This document shows positions 35,194 to 45,620 of a DNA stretch of 64,000 nucleotides, piece by piece. The stretch comes from Lucifuga dentata (taxonomy: Eukaryota > Chordata > Actinopteri > Ophidiiformes > Bythitidae): NCBI GenBank assembly GCA_014773175.1, contig VXCM01000129.1:124001-188000 (forward strand), given 5' to 3'. Every line of letters starts with the position of its first letter. Positions within the stretch are counted from its first letter, which is position 1. The position numbers and the translations under genes are program-made. Under the pieces are notes generated by a model. It saw nothing but the letters and a program-made list of their open reading frames with translations, was not told the origin of the DNA and did no database searches.

Positions 35194-35212
35194 CAGGACA
35201 GCTCCTGTCCTG
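35194..35212. repeat. Perfect inverted repeat (8-bp arms, 3-base loop)
   Basis: CAGGACAG and CTGTCCTG flank CTC. It lies between the CTCF-like motif and the larger hairpin. Confidence 0.9.
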
Positions 35213-35227
35213 CTCAACACACAGGTG

Positions 35228-35270
35228 TGCAATAAAAACCCCTGGAGGCAACCCAGGGGTTTTTATTGCA
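35228..35270. repeat. Perfect 18-bp inverted repeat with 7-base loop
   Basis: The left arm at 35228-35245 (TGCAATAAAAACCCCTGG) and the right arm at 35253-35270 are exact reverse complements around AGGCAAC. Each strand therefore carries AATAAA, the canonical polyadenylation hexamer. The stem would be very stable but, at 43 nt, shorter than typical microRNA precursors. No transposon context is visible. A template-switch copy is the simplest origin. Confidence 0.93.
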
Positions 35271-36072
35271 GGGCCCCAGCAAGTCAGGCTGGGTGAGTTA
35301 CTGCATATCCCAGAGATAGAGATCAGCACAAACCTTAGATCACCTGAGAAAAAGCGTGTGAGTGTGTGTGTGTGTGTTAACAAAAACTAAAAAAACATCT
35401 AATGAATTATGTTTCGAATCAGCTCTTTCATATTTTGCTCAGGGTGACTGTCATGAACAGATGTACAAGTCAGGTTTTCACCATTACAGTTAGCGTTGGA
35501 GTATGAAGATTGTGCAAATCAGACCTCCTGCACTGACATGCTGTTGGATGCTTATTACCCTGTTCTGTTGTCGGTGACTAACCTCTCCACTGTTTGATCT
35601 AGCAAAGTGGCCACATTAGCTCTGACTAATTCCCCTGGCTGTGGGTTTGGGAATGGCACACGTTCCTGAAGATTGCTGTCACACTGTTATTATAAAAGTT
35701 GCGTTAAGTCTTTGTATTCTCCCACACAGTTTTTCTTAATCTGATTGGGAACACACACATTTAAATCTATTGCAGGAATGATATCCATGGTTGACTTATG
35801 TAGCACAGTGACTATTTGAGTAATTTCACTCTCAACATGTCTTTTTACGGCATTTAGTTGTTGTGTATTTGTCAATCAGTATCATATGCTCCATTTCCAC
35901 AGAAAGTGTGTCAACTTGAAACATAGTTATTTCACAAGGCTTGTGTAACTGTTACAGCTGTTTTATGGAGGACGCTTAAGAAGGTCATGAATAGTAACCA
36001 TTGCAGCATTCAACTTTCAAGCAGTCGTGTCTCCATTTTGGTTATTGCGAGACAGACTTGTCCCGATTTGTC

Positions 36073-36104
36073 TACTCCTGCATTATCAGGAGAATGCAGG
36101 AGTA
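36073..36104. repeat. Perfect inverted repeat (12-bp arms, 8-base loop)
   Basis: TACTCCTGCATT and AATGCAGGAGTA are exact reverse complements around ATCAGGAG. The loop itself repeats part of the right arm (CAGGAG). Confidence 0.9.
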
Positions 36105-36198
36105 TGGATGGCCAGCAGCAACAGGACGGATTTGCTAAGTTGCTCTTGGATAGCTGAGCCTCCATCACACATAATGCTAAACACAATTATGCAAAGTG

Positions 36199-36228
36199 TT
36201 TTTTTTTTTTTTTTTTTTTCCCCCCCCC
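36199..36228. repeat. Poly(T) then poly(C)
   Basis: 21 T directly followed by 9 C; length may be unreliable in short-read assembly. Confidence 0.92.
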
Positions 36229-36419
36229 AGTGAGAACAACACAAAATAAAGGCCTTAATATATGCCCTTACCTCCAGCAAGTGTTTTGTATGCAAATTAG
36301 GTGTGATTTCAGGAACGGAGAGGCGGGGTGTCTCTTGCATCCATCTTTTGTTGCCAGACGGATTAGGGGAGATCTGTTATGGTTTGTTAACATGAGAGCT
36401 TTTGATTCGGATTGAAACG

Positions 36420-36560
36420 TAACCATGTGTAGAATTAGATTAAAGACAATGTGTGGTGAGTGGCCACTCAGGGATGTGCCGGACTTCACCGCCCGTACAC
36501 CAGCATTCACCACTGTAGTCCCATTGTTTGGCCCGGCTTCTGTTGTGAAGTGGGTTTGTG
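36420..36560. promoter_or_regulatory. Candidate conserved non-coding element
   Basis: Unique block with TAGAATTAGATTAAAGACAA, GAGTGGCCACTCAGGG (palindromic GAGTGGCCACTC) and CCATTGTTTGGC. It opens the region where such islands become dense. Confidence 0.3.
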
Positions 36561-37159
36561 TCCTGTTTTTGTTCTGTAATGGGCTATAATAACTTATATA
36601 AATCACAGCGACTGAGGCTGAGCTCCACAGCTCTGGCTTGGCATTGATGGAAGGCCTGGTTCTCCAGAGGACTACTGAGCAGAAAGTCTTGTGAATGCTG
36701 AGGGAAAGTTTGAAAGTCAGCAGGCTTTAGGTTTTACAATGTTGTTTTGTTATGAAAGGAATCAGCCTGAGGTTTTCTTCTGGGGAGGAAGGTCAAACAA
36801 AGAGAGAGGAAGGCTTTGATTGTGATCTACAAACAGTGTGTTAGACCAGGACAGGTGAAGATATAAAAAAAATATTAAAAAGGGAGCTGAATTTGTGTGT
36901 ATTTCTTCCCTATATTTTGTTTTGCCTGAAGGACTTTATTATGATATCAGAAGGAAAATGAAAAAAAAAAATGCTGGATTACAAAATTGGGCTGTTCTGA
37001 TTAAAAAGGGATCAACAAAGGAAGAGAACAGAGTGATGTTTTCTTGGAAACAGTGTTTAAGTGGATCTTGTGAATATATTTAGCTCCTTCTTGGATCTTT
37101 CTGTTGAGGTGTGTGGATGTGATAATGTGTCGGAATGATAAATTAAGAGTCAGAAATTA
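36561..37159. other. Non-coding sequence
   Basis: AT-rich, with purine-rich stretches; nothing recognisable. Confidence 0.6.
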
Positions 37160-37460
37160 GTTAGAGCACTCACTGTGTTCATTACCAGTCACTGATGTTT
37201 TGTCAATAGCAGGACTCACATCATCTTGTAAGCTTTGGGCGGTGCATTTAGTTACACTGCTGGGAATTGTCCATAACCCTGTTTTACATTGAAAATAGCC
37301 CAGAGGAAAAGGGGTGAGGGGGGGTGCAAAGAGTAACCGCTGATTAATTATGCACATCCCTGATTGTGACATGCTATCTGCTACTATTAATGGGCACGGA
37401 TAATCACTCTGGATTGTAATTGCAGTCTCCGACTTCAGAAGTGTACTGTGTCCAACATCA
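37160..37460. promoter_or_regulatory. Candidate conserved non-coding element
   Basis: Contains CGCTGATTAATTATGCACAT (homeodomain plus octamer-like), CTACTATTAATGGGC, GGATAATCACTCTGGATTG and GTAATTGCAG. This is the densest set of ATTA/TAAT motifs in the left half. The 103-codon minus-strand frame is unrecognised. Confidence 0.38.
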
Positions 37461-38133
37461 ATCTTCATACCAAACCCTGCAGTTTGGAGTAGAACTTCAT
37501 TTGTGGCTGTTTTTGAGTCTCCAGCAAAAGTTATTTTTAAGAAGAGAATTAAAGTGTTAAGGAGAAATGGGGGTAGAAAGGGTGGAGGGTTTAAATGGTG
37601 TCAGCCATAGACAGGCAAGTTAGAACAGGAAGCGGTGATATTACTGTACACTGCTTGAGGTTATGAAAAATAATTAGAGATCTCCGTGGAAGAAAAAATT
37701 ATGTGTTTTGAGGTGGCATATGAAAGTTTTTGCAGCTTTCATTGTTTGAACTTTTAATTCGACTCCAAATGAGCATCATTATTCTCACTCACACATGGTA
37801 TTACTGAGGAAGAAAATATACGAGAACGTGGAATAAATATCACATTAAAATGTTAAATATGATTTAATGAGAAAATAACACAGACCAAGTGATTTTTAGG
37901 CATCATCAAAACTGCCACAGAGTCGTTTCAGGTACAATGTTTGCTATGAAATGTGTCTCTGTAAATGTAAATGTCTGTTTTATGTCATGTGCATAATAAC
38001 TGTGCCTATTAGAGGGAAAATATAAAGAAGATAAATGGACAGTTTATTCCCATTTTATCCAATTTCAGCACATTTTTTCATTATGAACTGAAACCTTATA
38101 AAAAATAAAGTGAAATTGAGCCTGGTTTCTTTC

Positions 38134-38165
38134 TTTTTTTTTTTTTTTTNTTTTTTTTTTTTTTT
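38134..38165. repeat. Poly(T) run broken by a single N
   Basis: 16 T, N at 38150, 15 T; an assembly join in a homopolymer. Confidence 0.95.
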
Positions 38166-38678
38166 GCTTTCTCCAAAAGCTTCCCTGGCAGTTTGTCTAA
38201 AAGCTGAAATGAAACGAAGAATGTAATTAGAGGGAAGGGAAACTTTTAAGGGGAATTTCTGAATGTCGAGCAATCAGAACCTCAAAAAGCAGCTTTTGGT
38301 TCCCCATCAGAGAGTCTCCTGCTCAGCCACAGACAGTGTCAGTACTCAAGAGCGTTCAGGGCCCCCTTTTACCCCCTTCCACAGTCAAGCCAAAAGACAG
38401 GAGACACACAACGTCTGACTGTTTTTACTCTACCTTCTGTGCCTGTGCTTTGCTGCTGTCACACCTCCCTTACACTAACCTCAGTCTGTGGCTTCCAGAT
38501 CCAAGAGGAAACCACAATATACAGGCTTTTTCCCACTGGAAAGACAGGAAAGCGAGGTGTGAGGACCAAAAAGATGGGATGAAAGTGAGACACAGAAAAA
38601 GAAGAGGAGGGAATACCAGGTGGGAGGAAGTGAGAGACTGGGAGAGAGAAATGCAGCAAATATAAAAGAAAGCTTGGG

Positions 38679-38711
38679 AAAAAAAAAAAAAAAANAAAAA
38701 AAAAAAAAAAA
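38679..38711. repeat. Poly(A) run broken by a single N
   Basis: 16 A, N at 38695, 16 A; an assembly join in a homopolymer. Confidence 0.95.
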
Positions 38712-38789
38712 TCTGCCCTTTGGTTCTTTCAGGCCAGTTGGCGAGGCTAAACAAACAGCCATTGCTTCAGAGAGACACATTAACTGTAA

Positions 38790-39130
38790 CTGCCCTTGAT
38801 CTGGCAGAGTTTAGAGTGCTGTCGGCACGGCTAATAAACACTTCATTTAGTTTTAATGGTGCCGGCACCTCTCCGCAGCCTTCAAAAGTACCCTTTATTT
38901 GGGTCATTTATGGCTCTTCCTCGAGGAGCACCCGAGGGACAGTAGATCCAGTCCACATCTCTGTCTGTTGAAGCACTCCAGGCCGAGGGAAAATTAATAG
39001 GGCTATCTGGGAAAAATAAATAAGTGATGGGCTTTACCCCTGCCAAACAGCCCTGAGAGCTTATTAAGGCAAAGTGTAGGGAGCTGGGGCAGGAGTAAAA
39101 GGGATTTTAATATGAATTTTGCACCTTTTA
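38790..39130. promoter_or_regulatory. Candidate conserved non-coding element
   Basis: Contains the 12-bp palindrome GGTGCCGGCACC (about 38859-38870), GGCTAATAAACACTTC, GAGGAAAATTAATAGGGC-like wording, and GATTTTAATATGAATTTTGC. Mixed AT-rich and GC-rich words without frames are typical of deeply conserved enhancers; conservation is untested. Confidence 0.38.
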
Positions 39131-39239
39131 ATGCAAGGCCAGGCTATTTTTTTTTCTCAGTTTCTCTTTTTTCTCTCACACACCCTCTCCTATCTCCTTC
39201 TTCTCCCTCTTCTTCATTTGCCTCTATGTTCCTCTTCTA
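39131..39239. other. Pyrimidine-rich spacer
   Basis: T/C-rich tract separating two candidate elements. Confidence 0.7.
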
Positions 39240-39690
39240 TAGTAATTGTAAACACAGCAATTATGGATTGTGTGAGACTTAATTATAGCTTGTGCAGAGC
39301 CCTGGGGGAGCTCTGGCGGAATGCTGTGGCTGATAAAAACGCCAGCTCATCAGCACCCCTCCAATGGTGGTGCGCCCCAGCGAGAGTGGACCAAAGGGAA
39401 TCGGTTCCCGAGGGCCCTCCCAGTCGAAGGACCAATTAGTATTAGGCTGGAATTAATCTTAACAGGACGCAGCCACTCAAACAGGTCCTCCCAAGGTGAG
39501 GAGGAATTAATGTGGTTGTCTTATTGGTTATTGCTATTCTTGACACTTAGGTTGTTCCCCAGTCTGTGCATGGGCTTAGGCATCTCGATAGACCAGATTG
39601 GCCCACAGCTGACACGTGTTCTCCTGCACAAGCCGTCTCGAGACATAGATTTGAGGAACTTTGTGACTGAAAAAAAGAGCAAATTAATCT
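39240..39690. promoter_or_regulatory. Candidate conserved non-coding element (large)
   Basis: Among the most enhancer-like blocks: GTAATTGTAAACACAGC (forkhead plus homeodomain), GAGACTTAATTATAGC, CTGATAAAAACGCC, GGACCAATTAGTATTAGG, GGAATTAATCTTAACAGG and GGAATTAATGTGG. GC-rich words lie between them. The 106- and 123-codon frames across it do not resemble known proteins. Confidence 0.42.
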
Positions 39691-39889
39691 AGAACAATTT
39701 TTTTCTGTCCTGTAAATTTTGCTGCTCAAGGTTATAATGACTTAACTATTTCATTGTGAGGGGGAAAAGTAGTCACTGACCAATAAAGTGCACTAAATGC
39801 TTCTTGTGTTTAGACATTCAACACTCAGCTCCATTGTCAGATCCTATCAAGAGAGGGCTCACATAGCGATCCATGCCCAGTTTGAGTAT

Positions 39890-40160
39890 TGATTTCTGGG
39901 GAGCATGGCTCCATTAAGGGCCTGCCTGAAGGTGTGTAAGGGTCAGCAGGGAAAGTTGTGGGCTGCTGTGACCCCAGCTGCAGTTTACAATCGATTAACT
40001 CTGACTGGGAAGGGAGAAAGTCCTGGGGAGGTAAGCGCAGGGCCCCACATGTGATTAGGCTACATTAGCCCTCTGGTCAGAGCTGTTCCAGAGGTTGCAG
40101 TAAGTTAATTAGTACTTTCTTATGATATCAGTGATGACAGGGATAAAGCAGCTAGCATTG
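39890..40160. promoter_or_regulatory. Candidate conserved non-coding element
   Basis: Contains TTTACAATCGATTAACTCTG, ATGTGATTAGGCTACATTAG and GTAAGTTAATTAGTAC. A good donor-like GGGAG/GTAAGC at 40030 has an open 50-base segment before it but a poor acceptor, so I read the block as regulatory. Confidence 0.35.
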
Positions 40161-41029
40161 ATTCGACTTTACTCCATTTCAGCCTTAGAGACCGACCACC
40201 AAAGCACCTGATACTCTCAGTCTCCTTCTTCCTAATCGTTTTACCACAACATGCACATCACTACCTGGAAACTATTAGTAAGCATTAACCCGGTATGACC
40301 GCTAATATGCTAACTAATCCTAACAGTTGAACCTGATATCTAACATTTGATAAGGACAAAGCTTATAGAGGAATCATGGACTTGTATTTATGGCTGCTGG
40401 CAGATTGCAAGAAGACAGGGTTTGACAAAGGGGTGTGTACGACTTTTAAATACCCAAAAGTATACATGGTTCCTCTGTGCAAATTACATAAGGCTTGAGA
40501 TACAGGCTTCCACTTTGACATCCTGTCATGTCTTCCTCATGACGTGTGAATATCTGTTGTCCTCTTATTCAGAAAAAAGCATAAAGAGGCTGCACTAATT
40601 TCTCGTCCTCTTAATCAAAGTGGAAAGATGTCAAAAGCTTGTTTTTGTCTCTCTTGCGTACCACATAATGAACATCTCTGTATCGCTTCATGTCCCTCCA
40701 TTAATCCTTTTATGCTTTACTTTGCTTTTTTCTCTATTTTCTTTATTTTTTCCCCCTGCTCTGTTCTTGTCATTCTTCTTTACCGGTTTCTTTCTCTCCA
40801 CCTCTGTCTTGCACGACATCTGTGTCTCCTCTGCCAGTCTCACAGTGCTCCCTTTGTTAAATGAAAGGTTTGCCAATGGATCACTCATGCTCTTTGTTCT
40901 TCCTCCTTTACAGTTCTCTGCTCTCAATATTGTTTGTTTTACCAGCAGCCAAACTACGATACACCTTCTTTTTCTCTGTTTATGTCTCTCTCTATCTCTG
41001 CCTGTCTGTTTTTGCTTGAGGCCTAACCA
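40161..41029. other. Non-coding, partly pyrimidine-rich sequence
   Basis: From about 40700 to 41000 the plus strand is strongly T/C-rich, giving a hydrophobic 160-codon frame (40620-41102) that is a compositional artefact. Confidence 0.65.
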
Positions 41030-41260
41030 GGCAAGTGAACAGCGACAGATGAAGCACCTTGTCTGTCAGCGCTGTTGGAGGGAATTAATCACGATTCAAT
41101 AAGTGCTCTGATGAGGATTCAGAGATGCTTGTTAGAGATAGAGCCATCAGGTGTGTCTGATCCGTCATGTGCTGACAGCAGCCTCGGGCGGGACACTGAG
41201 CCAGGCATTAAGGCCTGTTTAGGGCCAAGTCCTGCCCTTAGATGCAAGTGGTCATGTGTG
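41030..41260. promoter_or_regulatory. Candidate conserved non-coding element
   Basis: Contains GGAGGGAATTAATCACGATT, CAATAAGTGCTCTGATGAGG and CGGGACACTGAGCCAGGCAT. It follows a pyrimidine tract ending CTAACCAG, which could also act as an acceptor; the frame from there closes after 24 codons. Confidence 0.33.
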
Positions 41261-42179
41261 CCTATTGATGCACACACATAAATAGGGACCAACACGTATA
41301 CACACATACACACTTCTTTAGCAGTCTGTGATGTCAGTGTACATTGTCAGTGCAGACAAGATCAACACAAAGATGCAACACAGGTGAGCTTTTCTGCACA
41401 TTAGCGGCTGTATGTGGCCGTGTCTTCACTTGCCAAGGAAGTGCCTCAGCTTGTTTATAAAGACAAAGTCAAAGCAAAGTGTATGTTATGGCTTTGTGAC
41501 AAATCTCTGACATGACTTGGTAATCAGATAAGAGCTCAACCCCGAGGCCACAGAGAGCCACTGGGACAAAAGAGCAGGTTAAACAAAATAAATATCTCTA
41601 AAATGATACAAATTATAAGTGCTTTGCCGTTGAGAGTGTCTATGTGATGTAGTCTTTGTGTCTGCACCCAGTTGCACATTCCTCAAGGTAATTTATAACA
41701 TGACTCCAAGCAGCTTGTTTAATTTCAAAGCCCAAATGAAAGCGTTTGCGGCATATTGGCATACTTTTCTTGTTAAGCAATGTTTAAGGTTGAGATAGAC
41801 ACAGCGGTAATTGCAGGTTTGACTGAGAGTAGGAGTTGAGTTAGCAGACATCAATACTCCCCTGGCCTGGGAAGAAAATAAGAATAAAAAGATAATGTTA
41901 CAGATAAAGCATGACAGAGGTATGACATCCACTTAACTCTTTCATGACTGGGAGATGGAGATGGATCCTGCTCGAAATGCAAAGTAGATTCAAAGTACGT
42001 AGGGAAACATTTGAGTGGAAGATAAACAAGAACATAAAAAAAGTAACTGGGACAGAAATTAAGAATGAGGACACATCAGCCTGTAATAGCGGTAGCATAA
42101 CAAACACAAGCCAAAATTAGTCTCTCACAATAAACTGACAGGGGTATGAAAACAAGCCTGCGTGCATGATGTGAGATTA
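41261..42179. other. Non-coding sequence
   Basis: CA-rich patch near 41270-41312, then AT-rich unique sequence; nothing recognisable. Confidence 0.62.
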
Positions 42180-42450
42180 TAATGAGGCATTGATTGTTTG
42201 TCCTCAATTCCATTCCAGTTCACTCTAAAATTAAAGGCAGATACTTGTAAACAGCCGTACCTATGTCTTAGCTGTTCTCATTAGCTTTCCTTTTTATTTT
42301 CACCACACGTTAATGAGCTAAAAGATCTAGATGAGAGGCTCGGTGTCACTTCCTGCGTGCTAGAGCCTTTCCTGTTTTCCTGACCACTTTCTGGCCCTCC
42401 GTTCCCAGTCTGGGGTTTATCGCCTAGTTTGCAACCATGTGAATGTTGCA
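42180..42450. promoter_or_regulatory. Candidate conserved non-coding element
   Basis: Contains AATGAGGCATTGATTGTTTG, CTAAAATTAAAGGCAG, CTCATTAGCTTTCC and ACACGTTAATGAGC. No frames of note. Texture-based call. Confidence 0.33.
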
Positions 42451-43379
42451 GCGGAGGTCCTCTGGGATGTTTGTTTGTGCTGTCTTTTATTATGCCATTT
42501 TTTTAACTGCCATTGTGGTAAGACAGGAATGTGCCATTGCATCTTGTTGGTCGCTGGAGTGAGAAAGCCCAATTATCTTGGGCTCCAGTGACTGGTTGTA
42601 GTTTTAGGATGGTGTGTGTGCGTGTGTTGTGTGGGTTGGAGGGTGTTCTGGTGAGCAGCTGTCCCAGGGCCCATTGGCAGCGATGTCAGGGGATGGTTAT
42701 GGTTGCAGCAGTGACAGTGAGGAGGCAGAAGATGCAGACAGGCTTAGGAGAGACTCCTCATGTGCTGCCATCATGACTCCATTCACCAGCCAGCACCCTC
42801 CCACCCTCACCCCACCACCCGTCTCTCCCCACCACTTTTTAGCTGCTGTCTGATGTTGTAAAATTCAGTATGTGACGCGGTGACCAAAGTCATGTGCTTT
42901 TCTCCCAGTTTACACAGTATGTGTGGCCAATTAGAGCTGGGGTTACGAGACTGGTGTATGGATTATAGTCTATTATTCCTTCTTTTTTAATGTTGCCATT
43001 AACTGCTGTGTCATTAGTTGTTTCACCAACTGTGGTGGTGGCACAGGAAGGCACATGATCTGTCCCACACATTTCTCTGTGGGCATGGGGCATGGGATAC
43101 GTGCCTAAACAACAGTGATAGTATTCTGGGAAATTTTAGCTGCGTAAACCAGAAACCACATTATACTGTTGCCATCTAATGAAAACAAAACTGCAAGCAA
43201 GTCTGTTTGCTTTCAAATTGGTTTTCTTGCATCTCGAAAATAAAAATTGATGAATTATTTTTTTTATAAGCTGTAGTGTCATGAAATTTACTTAGGACTG
43301 TGCAGACCTTCAGTTCCAGAGAGAAATAAAACATCGTGAATTGCAAAAATTTTTAGCATTATGTGCAGTAGCCCGATGA
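42451..43379. other. Non-coding sequence
   Basis: GC-balanced portion at 42530-42840, with two overlapping plus-strand frames of about 80 codons that I do not recognise, then AT-rich sequence. Confidence 0.6.
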
Positions 43380-43760
43380 TGCGTGATGCTACTGCGTTGC
43401 CATGTGACACAGCATTGACTAGTCTGTCTGTCTCATATCCAGTGTGGCAGTGAACTGAGCGGTTTCTGATGGAGCCTCTGATGAATAATGAGTCCATACA
43501 CTGGTAATGTTCTGTGCCGAGTAGCGGCTGCATTGGTTTCTGTCCTGTTAACTCTGCTGGTATAAGATTGATTGCGGTGCGCTCCGCAGTCATACAAAGA
43601 CACTTCATTGTTTGGCAATGAAAATAAAGCTTCCCCTACTGAAATGAAGAGCAATTGCATTGGGGCTGCACAGACAGGCCATTGCCCAGCCTGGGGACAA
43701 CCGCAGCTCCGTGTGATCAGCATGAATGAGCGACACTCCATTATATAGACACTCGTCTAA
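43380..43760. promoter_or_regulatory. Candidate conserved non-coding element (large)
   Basis: Contains CCTGATGAATAATGAGTCC-like wording, AAGATTGATTGCGGTGCGC, CACTTCATTGTTTGGCAATG, AAGAGCAATTGCATTGGGG and CACTCCATTATATAGACAC. The two overlapping minus-strand frames (about 105 codons each) are unrecognised. One of the better enhancer candidates. Confidence 0.4.
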
Positions 43761-44018
43761 TAAGATGTAGTTGTTTACTGCTTCCTGATATTTGAGGACT
43801 GGAGGAGTCTGGTAGTTTTTTTGTTAAGATGAACTTTAATCTCCCTATTTAGGCCTTCCACTGTACTCGCAGAGCCTCTACCAAGACTCTCCTTCAAATT
43901 ACACTTGACACTGTGAAGAAACATCTAATAGAAGTGTGTAATGGGCTCTGATGACAAACTACACGGTTGGAAGACCATGTAATCTCCCCACAATTAATTA
44001 AAGCGCATCCTCTATGTC

Positions 44019-44069
<51 letters not shown>

Positions 44070-44334
44070 ATTTTTTTTTCCTTATTTGCTTCTTCTCCCA
44101 CCCAGCCTAACCAGATGCCACAAAATAACTGAAATAACATTGCCTGTCAACGGTTAAAAAATGAAGACCCATACCCTAACAAAGAAGGGTACTTAGAGCT
44201 GGAAGAGGGAGACAGATGCAGGGTTATTTGTGCTCCAGTGCTTCTCAGTGTCCCAGTAAGGGTCCTCCACAGCTCAACATCTGTACCTCCACCCGCCTAA
44301 TTACCCACAACACCCCTGCCCAACCGCTTCCCAG
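43761..44334. other. Non-coding sequence with (GT)n
   Basis: ACAATTAATTAAAGCGC near 43990 precedes the microsatellite at 44023-44065. The rest is unique and includes a pyrimidine-rich lead-in to the candidate exon at 44335. Confidence 0.62.
44023..44065. repeat. (GT)n microsatellite
   Basis: About 21 uninterrupted GT units. Confidence 0.97.
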
Positions 44335-44382
44335 TCTGTCACCACCTCAAAGCTCGATGGAGAGCAGAAGGAAAAGGAGAAG
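44335..44382 (+). CDS. Possible 48-bp micro-exon (weak)
   Basis: A C/T-rich tract with a CTAAT branch-point-like word ends CGCTTCCCAG. Then 48 bases end in GAGAAG before GTGAGA, a strong donor. Read from its first base it gives Ser-Val-Thr-Thr-Ser-Lys-Leu-Asp-Gly-Glu-Gln-Lys-Glu-Lys-Glu-Lys, symmetric phase 0. A second phase (2 to 2) is also open and would fit the donor phase at 9631. No family is recognised; short exons with good edges do occur by chance in this length of DNA. Confidence 0.15.
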
Positions 44383-44659
44383 GTGAGAAGAATGTTACTT
44401 CTCCCTGGTCTTCATCATATGGTATTACCTTACTGTATCATTTGATTTTTACCACCTCAGAAGTGGTTATTTACAATGTTTCTCTGTACTCGCACGCTGT
44501 TAAGTGAATATTTTTGTACATTTTTCTAATTTTTCTTACAATGCATTTCTATCGCTGTTACAGAAATGTTATTTCCTGTTGGCGCTCATTCTCTCTCTCT
44601 TGCTGTCTCTGTCTCTCTACATTGCTCTTACACTTTACTTTTTATTTATGTATTTATTT

Positions 44660-44920
44660 ATTTCCCACCGGCAGTATCGATTCCAAGCCAGAGAACAATT
44701 AAGCCCATTTTGGGGATAATTCCCATTTCTTCACTTATTTTTGTAAGTGAATGAGAAATTTGTCATGCTTTATGTAAGTTTTGATGGGAGCTATCAGTTT
44801 GGAGTTGCTTCAGCCATTGATTTGATTAAAGGCATTATGCATTGTCTAATGAGTTTTACACATGGCTGGGTGGTGAATAATCACCCAGTGGTTTCTGACC
44901 CAGAACTTGTCTTCTCACCC
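44660..44920. promoter_or_regulatory. Candidate conserved non-coding element
   Basis: Contains AGAACAATTAAGCCC, GGGATAATTCCC (palindromic), TTGATTTGATTAAAGGC, CATTATGCATTGTCTAATG and GGTGAATAATCACCC (inverted GGTGA/TCACC). Strong enhancer-like texture, no frame with a recognisable product. Confidence 0.42.
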
Positions 44921-45009
44921 CCTCCTTCACTCATTTTTCTCACTTTCTCACTCTTGGAGGAAAGGACCAGACACTCAGTGGCAAACAGGAGAGGTAACGA
45001 AAATCAATT

Positions 45010-45390
45010 GAGACTGTGATTTGGAGTTTTTCCACTTCTCACCTCAAATTGATTCCTTTGCTTGTTTTGCTTTAATATTCATTTTACAAAAGTGTTCACA
45101 AAATGAGCAGAGAATGGATATGAATATTAGATGTCTAGCCTCTTTGCATGAGAATGGTTTTGAAAACTATAAATTTTACCCATCTACAAATTGTCTGGCA
45201 ATTAAAGCGCATTGTGTATAATAAGCTGTGTCTCTATTGGGTGTTTAGCTTTATCGAGCCTGTCTGGAGATGGAACTCATACCTGCTGCTCGGTGAATTG
45301 CAGCACATAAAAGATGGACTGAATATGTTCTTGGGGAATATTGCCCTCTCCAAAAGACCAATCCGTCTTGCTTAGGAAGGCAATCTTAGG
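45010..45390. promoter_or_regulatory. Candidate conserved non-coding element
   Basis: AT-rich but non-repetitive: TTTAATATTCATTTTAC, GATATGAATATTAGATG, GGCAATTAAAGCGCATTG, then GC-balanced GTTTAGCTTTATCGAGCC and CACATAAAAGATGG. Together with 44660-44920 it makes almost continuous conserved-looking sequence. Alternative: plain AT-rich intergenic DNA. Confidence 0.37.
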
Positions 45391-45449
45391 TGCGGTAGAT
45401 AAACTAATATTTGTGTATAACCTCAGTCAGACAATACAAATGATCGGAT

Positions 45450-45620
45450 GATTTTTCATCTCCTTATGCATACAGGGAAATATGAAAAATTGAGGTTTAG
45501 GAATATTTGCAGGGTCTGCGAGGCGGCTGACTGGGCCGCTGAGTGCCCTGGGCCACGCTCTTCACCAACGACTGCTGAGCGAAGAGTGATGAGAATATTA
45601 TACCCGTCTGTTTCCCGTCA
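45450..45620. promoter_or_regulatory. Possible conserved element
   Basis: AGGAATATTTGCAGGG is followed by GCGAGGCGGCTGACTGGGCC, and later GAGAATATTATACCCG. Moderate texture only. Confidence 0.25.

Larger units (their letters stand above)
35271..36419. other. Non-coding sequence
   Basis: Unique sequence with a perfect hairpin (36073-36104) and a T/C homopolymer pair (36199-36228). No gene supported. Confidence 0.65.
37461..38789. other. Non-coding sequence with two N-broken homopolymers
   Basis: AT-rich sequence with poly(T) at 38134-38165 (N at 38150) and poly(A) at 38679-38711 (N at 38695). The purine-rich 38540-38678 gives a Lys/Arg-rich frame with a GTGGGA donor-like site near 38618, but no credible acceptor. 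Confidence 0.65.

Noticed and set aside
35228..35270. Perfect hairpin as a microRNA gene
   Set aside because: The stem is 18 bp with a 7-base loop and pairing stops at both ends; shorter than typical precursors and lacks the usual bulges.
38336..38665. Frame ending in a Lys/Arg-rich stretch with a donor-like GTGGGA
   Set aside because: Purine-rich low-complexity DNA explains the residues; the acceptor is poor and the frame runs to a stop beside poly(A).
40620..41102. 160-codon hydrophobic frame that looks like a membrane protein
   Set aside because: Hydrophobicity comes from T/C-rich DNA; no start context or conserved segment.
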